In this document: positions 50,999 to 59,872 of the stretch, piece by piece
Numbering within the stretch: the first letter of the stretch is position 1
Layout: the number at the start of each line of letters is the position of its first letter
Assembly: GCA_024685175.1 (NCBI GenBank)
Contig: JAIKWD010000007.1
Coordinates: 1-64,000, forward strand
Source of the DNA: Bacteroidales bacterium
GTDB taxonomy: Bacteria > Bacteroidota > Bacteroidia > Bacteroidales > WCHB1-69
Length of the DNA: 64,000 bases
Direction: 5' to 3'
Program-made: the position numbers and the translations under genes
Notes under the pieces: model-generated
Database searches by the model: none
What the model was told of the DNA's origin: nothing
What the model saw: only the letters and a program-made list of their open reading frames with translations

Positions 50999-52300
50999 AT
51001 GAACACACAAAACATGACATCCAAGCAAGTGCTACGCGCCGAAGGGGACAACCTCCGCCGTAAACTCCTGTCGGACAACTGGTACTTCAACCTTACCTTC
51101 TTTTTACTGCTTATCGCGGCAGCATCCCTACCCTTTACCACCTGGCTCATGCCAATCATAGCCGGGCTTATGCTTATCGTATGGATTGCCGAATGGAATT
51201 GGAAAGAGAAATGGCAGAATATACGTAAGAACGCATCAATATACACCATTGTCGTATTTTTTGCCATTTATCTGATCCTCATTTACGGGTTCTTCCTATC
51301 ATACAACAAAGGCAGGGCGTTTGCGGCTTTCGACTGCGGCATGTGGTTCCTGGCCGCTCCTTTACTACTTCTCACTCGTAATCGCAAAAATTTGACCAAT
51401 AGTCGAATACACATGATTTTCATGGTCTTCGCCATCTCCACATTCGTCCACCTTTTCATTTTGTTCTCCATAGCCACCCATAAATTCATTCAAACAGGCA
51501 AAAGCCATTATTTCTATTACCAATACCTGTCTATCTGGCTGCATCCATCCTATCTGGCCATGTACGCCACTTTTTCTTTCTACTTCTTGCTCGACTTTCT
51601 CAACAAGACACATAAAATGATGTCCTGGATTCAGCGCCTGTCCTTGTATTTTGTTCAGGCCGTGTTGCTATTTGGCGTATTCTTCCTCCAATCCAAAGCG
51701 GGGATCATCGTTTTTTGCATTCTGGCCATAATCTGGTTTGTATACCTCCTGTTCATCCGAAACACCGATATCGCTCTCGCACTCAGCATCATCGTTAGCG
51801 TTTCCTGCATCTGCATAGTGTTACACGAAACACAAATTTTCCCGACCAACAGGTTCAAGGCCACTATTGAAGATGTCAGCAAGTACCGAAACGAACAAAA
51901 CCACGGCACTAGCAGCAGCGAACTCCGCCTTACAGCATGGCGGTCCACACTCGAAATATGCAAGAAAAATCTCCCCTGGGGCGTAGGTACCGGCGACGTC
52001 ATCGACGAACTCTCTCTCAATGCCGTCAAGAAAAATCATACTAACCTCATCGGATATCACCTCAATTCGCATAACCAATACCTGCAAACCCTGCTAGCTC
52101 TGGGAATTCCTGGTATTCTCGTGCTGATAGCCTACTGCATCCATCCTCTTATCGTAGGTGGCCGCAAGAAGAACTTACTATACATCTCCTTCGCTATCAT
52201 CTTGATACTCAATATCGGCGTAGAATCCATGTTCGATGTTCGCGCCGGCGTGGACTTCATCGCCTTGATGAATGTCTTACTCCTGATGAGAACAACATAA
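50999..52300 (+). CDS. O-antigen ligase / Wzy-type polymerase family membrane protein
   Basis: 433 aa with about 10-12 transmembrane segments and one large periplasmic loop (about residues 275-360). The loop ends in the family motif SHNQYLQTLLALGIPGILVLIAY, preceded by RLTAWRSTLEICKKNLPWGVGTGD. This is the Wzy_C pattern of proteins that join or polymerise surface polysaccharide. No other polysaccharide genes are adjacent. Ligase and polymerase cannot be told apart here. Confidence 0.87.
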   Translation: MNTQNMTSKQVLRAEGDNLRRKLLSDNWYFNLTFFLLLIAAASLPFTTWLMPIIAGLMLIVWIAEWNWKEKWQNIRKNASIYTIVVFFAIYLILIYGFFLSYNKGRAFAAFDCGMWFLAAPLLLLTRNRKNLTNSRIHMIFMVFAISTFVHLFILFSIATHKFIQTGKSHYFYYQYLSIWLHPSYLAMYATFSFYFLLDFLNKTHKMMSWIQRLSLYFVQAVLLFGVFFLQSKAGIIVFCILAIIWFVYLLFIRNTDIALALSIIVSVSCICIVLHETQIFPTNRFKATIEDVSKYRNEQNHGTSSSELRLTAWRSTLEICKKNLPWGVGTGDVIDELSLNAVKKNHTNLIGYHLNSHNQYLQTLLALGIPGILVLIAYCIHPLIVGGRKKNLLYISFAIILILNIGVESMFDVRAGVDFIALMNVLLLMRTT

Positions 52301-52327
52301 TCGTTTTTTGGGGTATTTTTTAACAAT

Positions 52328-52362
52328 ATTTTCTAAAAATTACACATAAATTTTTAGAAAAT
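52328..52362. repeat. 14-bp AT-rich inverted repeat
   Basis: ATTTTCTAAAAATT (52328-52341), loop ACACATA, AATTTTTAGAAAAT (52349-52362) is a perfect inverted repeat, 27 bases after the ligase stop and 35 bases before the next -7 box. It could terminate the upstream run or serve as an operator. Confidence 0.75.
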
Positions 52363-52396
52363 TAACTTTTTATTATAATACATTAAAAAAATAATG

Positions 52397-52404
52397 TATT
52401 TTTG
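52397..52404 (+). promoter_or_regulatory. -7 element (TATTTTTG) for the large secreted protein
   Basis: TATTTTTG matches TAnnTTTG, 53 bases before the ATG at 52458. Confidence 0.65.
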
Positions 52405-52457
52405 CGGCGTTCAACCATGGATAGCTCAACCGGCTATCCGACAAAATATATTATACC

Positions 52458-55400
52458 ATGAAGAAAAAACTACTACTATTATTGTGGTTGTGCATTGCCG
52501 CATACCCGATGTTTTCACAGTCAACCAACCCGGGAATACACTTGACGACGACAACGGTTCCTGCCACGTGCCAGGGCAACGGGGAGATACATTGCTCGGT
52601 GACTTATGATGAGGGGTTGGTTTTAGAACAAATACGTTATTATTACATCCCATTGTCGGGAATCGACTCCATTGTTGGGACCACGCTGCCTTTCGTCACC
52701 CATTTGCGCCCGGGTGCCTATAAAGTAAAGGTGTCTGCATTGTGCTATACTGGACTCCCAAACGATGACGCTTATGTCATCGTCTCCGACTCCATAGACA
52801 ATGTTATGGTAAGCTCCACTTACACGATTCCTGAAAGCCATGCCATCTATAACATTTACTCCAGGTCCTATCCTTTCGGCATTGTGCCCGCCCTGACATG
52901 CGAGCCGACAGGCAAATTGCAGATCAGTATGCATAACGGAACTTTTCCTTACAGCATCGAAGTTTGGAAGATTACCGACAACGACACTATATACCTTAGA
53001 ACCTTGACTTTCGACACAAACGAATACACGGGAAATGACCCTCAACGTTACGATTTCCTGGATTATTACACCATAGACAGCCTGGATGTCGGCACCTATC
53101 AGATTCGGTGTCACGATGGGTGTGGCTACTACACACCCTATCTTCAGGCCTCGGTGCCCAAGGTCATCCACAACGAGTCGGTCAACAGCCATCTACTGCG
53201 AAACAGTTCGGGCATTCCAACCAGCACAAACATCGTCACTTTCAAGGAGATATTCAACGACATACACTACACTCAATACAACGATGACTACTACAAGACG
53301 ATTGGACGCAGTTTATACGAATATCGTTTCATCAATCCCACACTCGCACGGGATGTCAACGACACCACCCCTTGGCGGTCAATACCTGCCGCGGAGCACA
53401 GCTTTTACATCCACGACACCTTGTCCGCGCTGCACGATTACGGCGAACTATGGGGCAGGGACATCCAGTTGCAGATCAGGCCGATATGTCAGGACACGCT
53501 ATTTTCACACAACTATACCATTTACCGTCAGGGAAGGAACTATTCCAATGCAAAACAGCAAGACGTAGGGGTGGAGGCCTATGAAGTGTACAACTATTGC
53601 GAGTACAACCGATACAAGCCCGAACGCGATGTCGTCTTGCAATACATCTTCCTGAATCACGACAGTCAAGAGAACCTGTTCACAGCGGATTCCATCGGCA
53701 CTCCCGCCCACAACGGTTACACTCTTTGCGGCGACCTGCCCACGGAGAACATCGGAATACGATACCACAACTACATCACCTTGCCGGTTAGACTGAAGAT
53801 CGTAAACATCACGCAAGACACGTTGGTGGAAGAGAGGGAATTGCCCGAGATGAGTTACGATTGGTCGACCTATTGCGTTGAAGGGAAAGACTTCAACGGG
53901 GATTCGCTCTATTTCGAAGTGACCGATGCGCACGGCAACCCGTTGCTCACCCTCGTCCGCAAGCACAAAAGATATATTACCCATTATGCGGCCGACACCA
54001 TCCACCACGTATTCAAATGGCTCGTTTACGACCTTTACGAAGAGCCGTTTTGTCCGAACGAGCCAAGGCATATAGGCATCTACCAAGAAAACGACCGATA
54101 CATTTATCCGGCCGAAATAGATGGCGAGCTACACTACACCTACGAAAAAGACACGGTGCAACTGGTACAGAGCCCATTGGGGAACAAATACAATTTCACC
54201 GCCATCTCGGACAACCATGGTGTTTGGTCGTTCTTCAAAGAAAACGCTGACAACCACGCCACGTTGGAGAAACGAGCATTTCGGCCCTCCATCTATAAGA
54301 TATACAACGGTATAGAACTCACCGACACCAACCTGGCGAGAGGCCGTTACGTCTGGATTATACGGAAGCCCTGTCCACCTAACGACACTATCATTTACGA
54401 CTATGACTACGACCCGCTTGAGATGGTCGAAGAACCATTCTATACACTTGACACGCAATGCACTGCCTTGAACATCATTCCACATCGGGGACGATTTGAA
54501 AAGATGGGGGTCGGGGTTGAGACCTTCTTTCAAGTATATCAAGGAGACACCTTGACGCACACCACCTCATCCGGACAGTTGGGAGACACGTTATCCATCG
54601 GGGTGCCCGGCATTTACAAAGTAGCGATGTATGCTATGCCTGCCAGCGAGCATCATCTTGAAGGCAACCGTCCTTGCATACAGATAGACACGACCATTGA
54701 ATGGCAGAACGAGACCGTAAGTTTGGACTATATCTACGGCCACGTCTGTTCCGACGACGACACAATTGGTTTTGTTCGGGCCAGAGGACAGCATGGGAAA
54801 AAGCCCTACACCTATACTTTATACAGTGCTCGCGATGGAGGGGGCAGTGTTATCGCAGTAAATAACACTGGACGATTTGACGGAGTGCCTGTGCAAATGG
54901 GGCAGACCGTGTCCGTAAAGATTGCGGATGCCTGCAATGCGCATTTCATCACCAACTTGACGATCAGCGATATGGGAAGTCTGCGGAAATGCTGGGTTGA
55001 AGGCAACACCAACGAAGTGGCGGCCGTCATAGGCGACACGTGTCATTTTTATGGGTTGGCCTTGCCCGACGCCCTGTATCACTGGACTGGACCTGCCGGG
55101 TTCAGCAGTGAAGAGCGCATAGTTGACGTGGTGATGAGTGGCGATCAGAATGCCGGTATGTATTATTTGGAAATCGAAGGCAGCGGGTGTGGGACTCTAT
55201 TTGACAGCATCTCGGTTGCCATACAGGAGCCACCCTGCCCGGACGCCGTGGACTATGATGGTTTTCTCTACGAAGCGGTACGCATCAACGGATTATGTTG
55301 GATGAAAGAGAACCTTCGTTCCACACACTATAGCGACGGTCGAGCCATAGAGCGACAGTACATCTATACCCCTTCGGGGCGGAGTATCGAAGAGACAGTC

Positions 55401-55820
55401 GCCACTTTCGGTCTTTTGTACGATTGGCGGACCGCTGTTGACACAGAGCATTTACGATTGGCGGATGCAACCGGACATATTCAAGGCATTTGTCCTAGCG
55501 GTTGGTACATCCCTGACGAAGAGCAGTTTGAGCATCTGGGAGCGTGGGGCGCCAAGGCACTGCGCTCGCCCGACTATTGGCTGCCGGGACTTGGGGGCAA
55601 CAACGAAAGCGGATTCACCGCCTTGCCGGCCGGATTCTACAACGGTCAACGAGGACGATACGAAAATTTGCTCGGAGAAACGCGTTTTTGGTCGGCAAAT
55701 CCACACTTAACCTCCGAAATCACCCCTGCCCACATGCTTCAATTCAGTTGTCCAGAGCTCATTAATGCTGAAAGAGGAAGCGATGACGCCTACTCTATCC
55801 GCTGTATTTTAGCCGAATAA
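52458..55820 (+). CDS. Large exported protein with C-terminal FISUMP domain
   Basis: 1120 aa. Signal peptide MKKKLLLLLWLCIAAYPMFSQ. The first 900 residues are beta-rich, with many Asp/Thr-containing strands and repeated forms such as YKVKVSALC and YQIRCHDGCGYYTP. They suggest several Ig-like or SprB-type repeats, though I cannot delimit them. The last 180 residues form a 'Fibrobacter succinogenes major paralogous' domain (TIGR02145): YEAVRINGLCWMKENLRST ... GICPSGWYIPDEEQFEHL ... FTALPAGFY ... YSIRCIL. No T9SS tail is recognised. It is probably a surface adhesin or structural protein. It is monocistronic, with its own promoter and a downstream promoter for rpmB. Confidence 0.85.
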   Translation: MKKKLLLLLWLCIAAYPMFSQSTNPGIHLTTTTVPATCQGNGEIHCSVTYDEGLVLEQIRYYYIPLSGIDSIVGTTLPFVTHLRPGAYKVKVSALCYTGLPNDDAYVIVSDSIDNVMVSSTYTIPESHAIYNIYSRSYPFGIVPALTCEPTGKLQISMHNGTFPYSIEVWKITDNDTIYLRTLTFDTNEYTGNDPQRYDFLDYYTIDSLDVGTYQIRCHDGCGYYTPYLQASVPKVIHNESVNSHLLRNSSGIPTSTNIVTFKEIFNDIHYTQYNDDYYKTIGRSLYEYRFINPTLARDVNDTTPWRSIPAAEHSFYIHDTLSALHDYGELWGRDIQLQIRPICQDTLFSHNYTIYRQGRNYSNAKQQDVGVEAYEVYNYCEYNRYKPERDVVLQYIFLNHDSQENLFTADSIGTPAHNGYTLCGDLPTENIGIRYHNYITLPVRLKIVNITQDTLVEERELPEMSYDWSTYCVEGKDFNGDSLYFEVTDAHGNPLLTLVRKHKRYITHYAADTIHHVFKWLVYDLYEEPFCPNEPRHIGIYQENDRYIYPAEIDGELHYTYEKDTVQLVQSPLGNKYNFTAISDNHGVWSFFKENADNHATLEKRAFRPSIYKIYNGIELTDTNLARGRYVWIIRKPCPPNDTIIYDYDYDPLEMVEEPFYTLDTQCTALNIIPHRGRFEKMGVGVETFFQVYQGDTLTHTTSSGQLGDTLSIGVPGIYKVAMYAMPASEHHLEGNRPCIQIDTTIEWQNETVSLDYIYGHVCSDDDTIGFVRARGQHGKKPYTYTLYSARDGGGSVIAVNNTGRFDGVPVQMGQTVSVKIADACNAHFITNLTISDMGSLRKCWVEGNTNEVAAVIGDTCHFYGLALPDALYHWTGPAGFSSEERIVDVVMSGDQNAGMYYLEIEGSGCGTLFDSISVAIQEPPCPDAVDYDGFLYEAVRINGLCWMKENLRSTHYSDGRAIERQYIYTPSGRSIEETVATFGLLYDWRTAVDTEHLRLADATGHIQGICPSGWYIPDEEQFEHLGAWGAKALRSPDYWLPGLGGNNESGFTALPAGFYNGQRGRYENLLGETRFWSANPHLTSEITPAHMLQFSCPELINAERGSDDAYSIRCILAE

Positions 55821-55873
55821 ATCTTTTGTTGAAAAAAATATTTACAGAAGTGCCTTTATCTCAATTTTTTTTG

Positions 55874-55881
55874 TACTTTTG
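55874..55881 (+). promoter_or_regulatory. -7 element (TACTTTTG) for rpmB
   Basis: TACTTTTG matches TAnnTTTG, 47 bases before the ATG at 55929. Confidence 0.65.
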
Positions 55882-55928
55882 CCGCCCTAAATAATAGAAG
55901 AATATTAATCATTTAAAAAGATAGAGAA

Positions 55929-56162
55929 ATGTCTAGAGTTTGCCAGATTACAGGAAAGAAAGCAGTGGTTGGTAATAATGTTTCCCACTCCAATATCAAA
56001 ACGAAGAGAACCTTCAAACCCAACTTGCACACCAAGAAGTTCTACGTCCCTGAATTGGACGAATGGGTATACCTCAAGGTTTCCGCTCATGGAATGCGCA
56101 ACATTAACAAAAAAGGCGTTTACGCTTGTCTCGTAGAAGCCGCTGAAAAAGGTATCCTGTAA
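55929..56162 (+). CDS. rpmB: 50S ribosomal protein L28
   Basis: 77 aa. [21 protein letters not shown] and [29 protein letters not shown] are the L28 pattern. This version lacks the zinc-binding CxxC pair. It has its own promoter and a clear terminator, so it is a single-gene unit. In many Bacteroidota rpmB is followed by rpmG; here it is not. Confidence 0.97.
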   Translation: MSRVCQITGKKAVVGNNVSHSNIKTKRTFKPNLHTKKFYVPELDEWVYLKVSAHGMRNINKKGVYACLVEAAEKGIL

Positions 56163-56183
56163 AAATTTAGAAAACAGAATTAT

Positions 56184-56220
56184 AAGCTGTTGTGATGACT
56201 CCATTGCAACAGCTTTTTTT
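56184..56220 (+). terminator. Intrinsic terminator after rpmB
   Basis: AAGCTGTTG (56184-56192) and CAACAGCTT (56207-56215) form a 9-bp stem with a 14-base loop, followed by a run of T. Confidence 0.88.
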
Positions 56221-56285
56221 ATACAGGTTTTACACAATATTTACCATTTTCATCCGTATATATTCTTTGGTAAAAATCATTCCGA

Positions 56286-58781
56286 TTGAATCGTAAAAGT
56301 CTTCTACTTCTCCTCATTGTTTTCCTATCGGTTCAGGTGCTTCACGCTCAAAGAGCCGTGGTGAAAGGTATTGTGCAAGATGAAGAGGGACAACCCATTG
56401 AAAATGTCGTCATCCAAGTGTTGGATTATAACTTGCAAACCATCACGAGTGATTTCGGGCAGTTTGCCATCAATGTGCCCGAGAATGTCAACTTCAAGCT
56501 TTATTTCCAACAAATCAGCCACAAGGATACCATCATCGAGATGCGAATGAAGCCCAAAGAAGCCAAGAACATCACGGTGGTTTTGCCCACTGTCGGCAAT
56601 CGGTTGGAGCAGGTAAACATCCAGAGCAAGGGCGAGCACGGCTACATCCGCGTCGACCCCAAGCTATCATTCCAAATGCCCACCCCCGGAGGCGGCATGG
56701 AGTCGCTAATCAAAATGTTGCCCGGCGCGTCTTCCGTCAACGAGCTTAGCTCCCAATACAACGTGCGGGGAGGCAACTACGACGAGAATCTCGTCTTTGT
56801 CAACGACATACAAATATACAGACCTTTTCTTGTACGCAACGCCCAACAGGAAGGCCTGAGCTTCGTGAACACCGATCTCACTGGCAATGTCCTATTCTCC
56901 GCCGGAGGTTTCGAAGCTAAATATGGAGACAAGATGTCTTCCGTCCTCGACGTACAATACAAAGAGCCCACTCAATATGGCGGGTCCGTGTCCGCCAGCT
57001 TATTGGGCGCCTCCGCGCACGTGGAAGGTCGCGTGGACAGCTGCTTCTCCTTCCTTATCGGAACCCGATTCAAATCTAATGCTTACCTGCTCAAGTCCAT
57101 GCGTATGTCAGGTGACACTGGTGATTACAAGCCCCGGTTCTTTGACACTCAAATGCTTCTCAAGTGGGACATCAACAAGAAGTTTAGCATCAGCCTTCTG
57201 GGCAATGTCTCCTTAAACAGCTACATTTACCAGCCATCCAACAAGCAAACTCGTTTTGGAATAGTCAACGAGTTCCAACAGTTCACCGTCTATTTCGACG
57301 GACAGGAAGTGGACCGCTATGCCAACTATCTCGGAGGTCTTACTTTTTCTTACAAGCCAGACGATCGCAATTTGCTCAAGCTTATCATTTCCTCCTTCTA
57401 TGCCAAAGAGAGCGAGACATACGACATTCAAGGCCAATATTGGTTAAGCGACATCAACCTAGACATGGGCAGCGGCGAAGTGATAGAGACTTCTGTCCGC
57501 GGCGTGGGCACCTATCTGGAGCATGCCCGCAACCATATCACCTCTATTGTCTCCGCCGCAGACTTTCGTGGCGAGCACAAGCTGCCCGCCCACAACACCT
57601 TGAGTTGGGGGGTCAAAGTGCAAAACGAGATTATCACCGACAAGATCAAGGAGTGGACCATGAACGACTCTTCAGGTTACACCCTGCCGTTCATAAACAC
57701 CCCTGTCGGCGACTCCCTGCCCTTGGATGATCCGTCTCGAATCTTGACTTTTGGGGAAGATGCATATCTGGTCGCCCAGAATCACCTCAACACTTTCCGT
57801 TTCACTGGTTTTGTCCAAGACCAATGGAACATCGACGGCGACAGTCTAACACACTACACGCTGAATGCCGGTTTGCGTTTCCACTATTGGACATATAGCC
57901 CCAAGGAGGTTACCGTATCGCCACGCCTCTCGTTCGTCTATAATCCCCACTGGCGTCATGATTGGCTGTTCACCCTACGCACAGGTCTCTATTATCAACC
58001 CGCCTTCTATCGAGAGATGCGCTACACCGATGGCTCTCTAAATCCCGACATCCTTTCCCAGCGCTCCTTTCAAATCGTCGCCGGCGCGGAATACAACTTC
58101 CAAATCTGGCATCGTCCCTTCAAGTTCACCGCCGAGGCCTATTACAAACACCTCGACCACCTCATCTCCTACACGATCGACAATGTTCGCATCACATACA
58201 GCGGATACAACGACTCCAAGGGCTATGCCACCGGTCTTGACATGAAAATCAGCGGTGAGTTCATCCGCGGACTCGAATCCTGGTTTTCCGTATCTATCAT
58301 GGACACCAAAGAGGACATTCTTGACGACTACTATTACGATCAAGATGGCAACCGTATAGAGCCGGGCTACCTGCCCAGGCCCACCGATCAAAGAGTGGCC
58401 TTCAACCTGTTCTTCCAAGACCATATCCCCGGCTTTCCGCAGTTCAGAGCCCATCTCAACTTCGTTTTTGCCAGCGGCCTACCCTACGGCCCCACAAACG
58501 GCTATGCATACCAACGTGTCCGCGACCATGACTGGTATCGTCGTGTCGACCTCGGATTCTCTTTTATGTTCCTTGAACAGAGCCGCGACCGTATGCGCAA
58601 CAAATCCAAATTCATCCGCAGTATCAAAAATGCCGGCGTATACGTGGAAGTCTTCAACCTGCTGGGTATCCACAATGTATCTTCCTACTTCTGGGTGTCC
58701 GATATTTACAACCGTCAATATGCCGTGCCTAACTTCTTAACCGGTCGACTCATCAACGTCAAATTTGCAATAGAATTCTAA
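56286..58781 (+). CDS. TonB-dependent outer membrane receptor with carboxypeptidase-regulatory domain
   Basis: 831 aa. Signal peptide NRKSLLLLLIVFLSVQVLHAQ, then a CarboxypepD_reg-like domain (VVKGIVQDEEGQPIENVVI, about 25-100), a TonB plug (GGMESLIKMLPGASSVN ... YNVRGGNYDENLVFVNDI) and a 22-strand barrel ending TGRLINVKFAIEF. No SusD gene follows; instead a beta-propeller lipoprotein is encoded 11 bases on, so the two probably form an importer. The only usable start is TTG at 56286: an in-frame stop lies 5 codons upstream and no ATG is nearby. The ligand is unknown. Confidence 0.9.
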   Translation: MNRKSLLLLLIVFLSVQVLHAQRAVVKGIVQDEEGQPIENVVIQVLDYNLQTITSDFGQFAINVPENVNFKLYFQQISHKDTIIEMRMKPKEAKNITVVLPTVGNRLEQVNIQSKGEHGYIRVDPKLSFQMPTPGGGMESLIKMLPGASSVNELSSQYNVRGGNYDENLVFVNDIQIYRPFLVRNAQQEGLSFVNTDLTGNVLFSAGGFEAKYGDKMSSVLDVQYKEPTQYGGSVSASLLGASAHVEGRVDSCFSFLIGTRFKSNAYLLKSMRMSGDTGDYKPRFFDTQMLLKWDINKKFSISLLGNVSLNSYIYQPSNKQTRFGIVNEFQQFTVYFDGQEVDRYANYLGGLTFSYKPDDRNLLKLIISSFYAKESETYDIQGQYWLSDINLDMGSGEVIETSVRGVGTYLEHARNHITSIVSAADFRGEHKLPAHNTLSWGVKVQNEIITDKIKEWTMNDSSGYTLPFINTPVGDSLPLDDPSRILTFGEDAYLVAQNHLNTFRFTGFVQDQWNIDGDSLTHYTLNAGLRFHYWTYSPKEVTVSPRLSFVYNPHWRHDWLFTLRTGLYYQPAFYREMRYTDGSLNPDILSQRSFQIVAGAEYNFQIWHRPFKFTAEAYYKHLDHLISYTIDNVRITYSGYNDSKGYATGLDMKISGEFIRGLESWFSVSIMDTKEDILDDYYYDQDGNRIEPGYLPRPTDQRVAFNLFFQDHIPGFPQFRAHLNFVFASGLPYGPTNGYAYQRVRDHDWYRRVDLGFSFMFLEQSRDRMRNKSKFIRSIKNAGVYVEVFNLLGIHNVSSYFWVSDIYNRQYAVPNFLTGRLINVKFAIEF

Positions 58782-58792
58782 AACACAATCTT

Positions 58793-59866
58793 ATGCATTG
58801 TAAATTCAACAATTTTCCGCTCTTCATCGCCATATATTCCTCTTTGGTCATTTTACTGACAGCTTGTCCGCAACCTCCAACGCCCCCCACGCCTGGCCCT
58901 ATCGATGCAAAAGCCGAAGGTGTCTATGTACTCAACGAGGGCTTGTTCCAACAAAACAACTGCACGTTAACCTACTATGATTTTAACAATAACACTTTGA
59001 TCGAAGATATCTTCCTACAGGTCAACAATAGAGGTCTGGGCGACACCGGCAACGACCTGAAGCGCTATGGCAGCAAGTTGTACTGCGTAGTCAACAACTC
59101 CCATCGCGTGGAAGTGATGGACATCAACACTGCGCGTTCCATCAAGGCCATCAGCTTGCCTGGCAAGAGCCCTCGCAGTATCGTTTTCTACCAGGACAAG
59201 GCGTATGTGAGCTGCCTTGACGGTGACGTGGTGCGCATTGACACGGCAAAGCTGGAGGTAGACCTTACCGCACACTCGGGCGCAAACCCCGAAGGCCTTT
59301 GCATCAGCAACGGAAAACTGTATGTTGCCAATTCCGGAGGTTATAACCCTACCTTCGACAGCACCATGACCGTATTCGACCTCAGCACCATGACTCCCAT
59401 TAAGACCATCAAGGTGGGACTTAATCCCTACAAAGTCTATAGTGACGATAACCAAACTATTTATGTGTGCTGTCGAGGCAATTATAACTCTGTTAAGGCG
59501 ACCATGTCTTCTATTGACGCCACGACGGATCAGATCACACACACGTGGACCGACGTACAGAACTTTCTTATTTATCAAGGCAAGGCTTACGTTTACACCA
59601 TCGACTACAACTACGTGAATCCCAACCCTGTGAAAGTCATTGACTTAACAAACCCCGATGCTCCGGCGGTGAATTTCATCACCGATGGCACCAATATTAC
59701 CATGCCTTATGGGCTTGCTGTCAACCCGCTTAACGGGGACATATACATCTCTGATGCTCATGACTTCACGGTTACGGGTGACGTATACTGTTTCGATCAA
59801 AACGGGAAAAAGAAATTCTCCTTCTCTGCCGGTTTGAACCCTAGCAATATCTTGATCAAGTATTAG
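58793..59866 (+). CDS. YncE-like beta-propeller lipoprotein, partner of the TonB receptor
   Basis: 357 aa. The leader ends SSLVILLTACPQPPTP, with a lipobox Cys, so it is a lipoprotein. The body is a run of beta-propeller blades with recurring motifs: YGSKLYCVVNNSHRVEVMDINT, YQDKAYVSCLDGDVVRIDT, SNGKLYVANSGG, VYSDDNQTIYVCCRGN and NPLNGDIYISDAHD. DUF5074/YncE-type surface lipoproteins pair with TonB receptors in Bacteroidota; the cobalamin-binding BtuG is one known case. No cobalamin riboswitch is seen upstream, so the ligand stays open. The uvrC gene starts 6 bases later. Confidence 0.82.
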   Translation: MHCKFNNFPLFIAIYSSLVILLTACPQPPTPPTPGPIDAKAEGVYVLNEGLFQQNNCTLTYYDFNNNTLIEDIFLQVNNRGLGDTGNDLKRYGSKLYCVVNNSHRVEVMDINTARSIKAISLPGKSPRSIVFYQDKAYVSCLDGDVVRIDTAKLEVDLTAHSGANPEGLCISNGKLYVANSGGYNPTFDSTMTVFDLSTMTPIKTIKVGLNPYKVYSDDNQTIYVCCRGNYNSVKATMSSIDATTDQITHTWTDVQNFLIYQGKAYVYTIDYNYVNPNPVKVIDLTNPDAPAVNFITDGTNITMPYGLAVNPLNGDIYISDAHDFTVTGDVYCFDQNGKKKFSFSAGLNPSNILIKY

Positions 59867-59872
59867 TGATTC

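Noticed and set aside
56163-56285. Cobalamin riboswitch ahead of the TonB receptor
   Set aside because: Only about 65 bases remain after the rpmB terminator, too short for a B12 aptamer, and no B12-box-like motif is seen.
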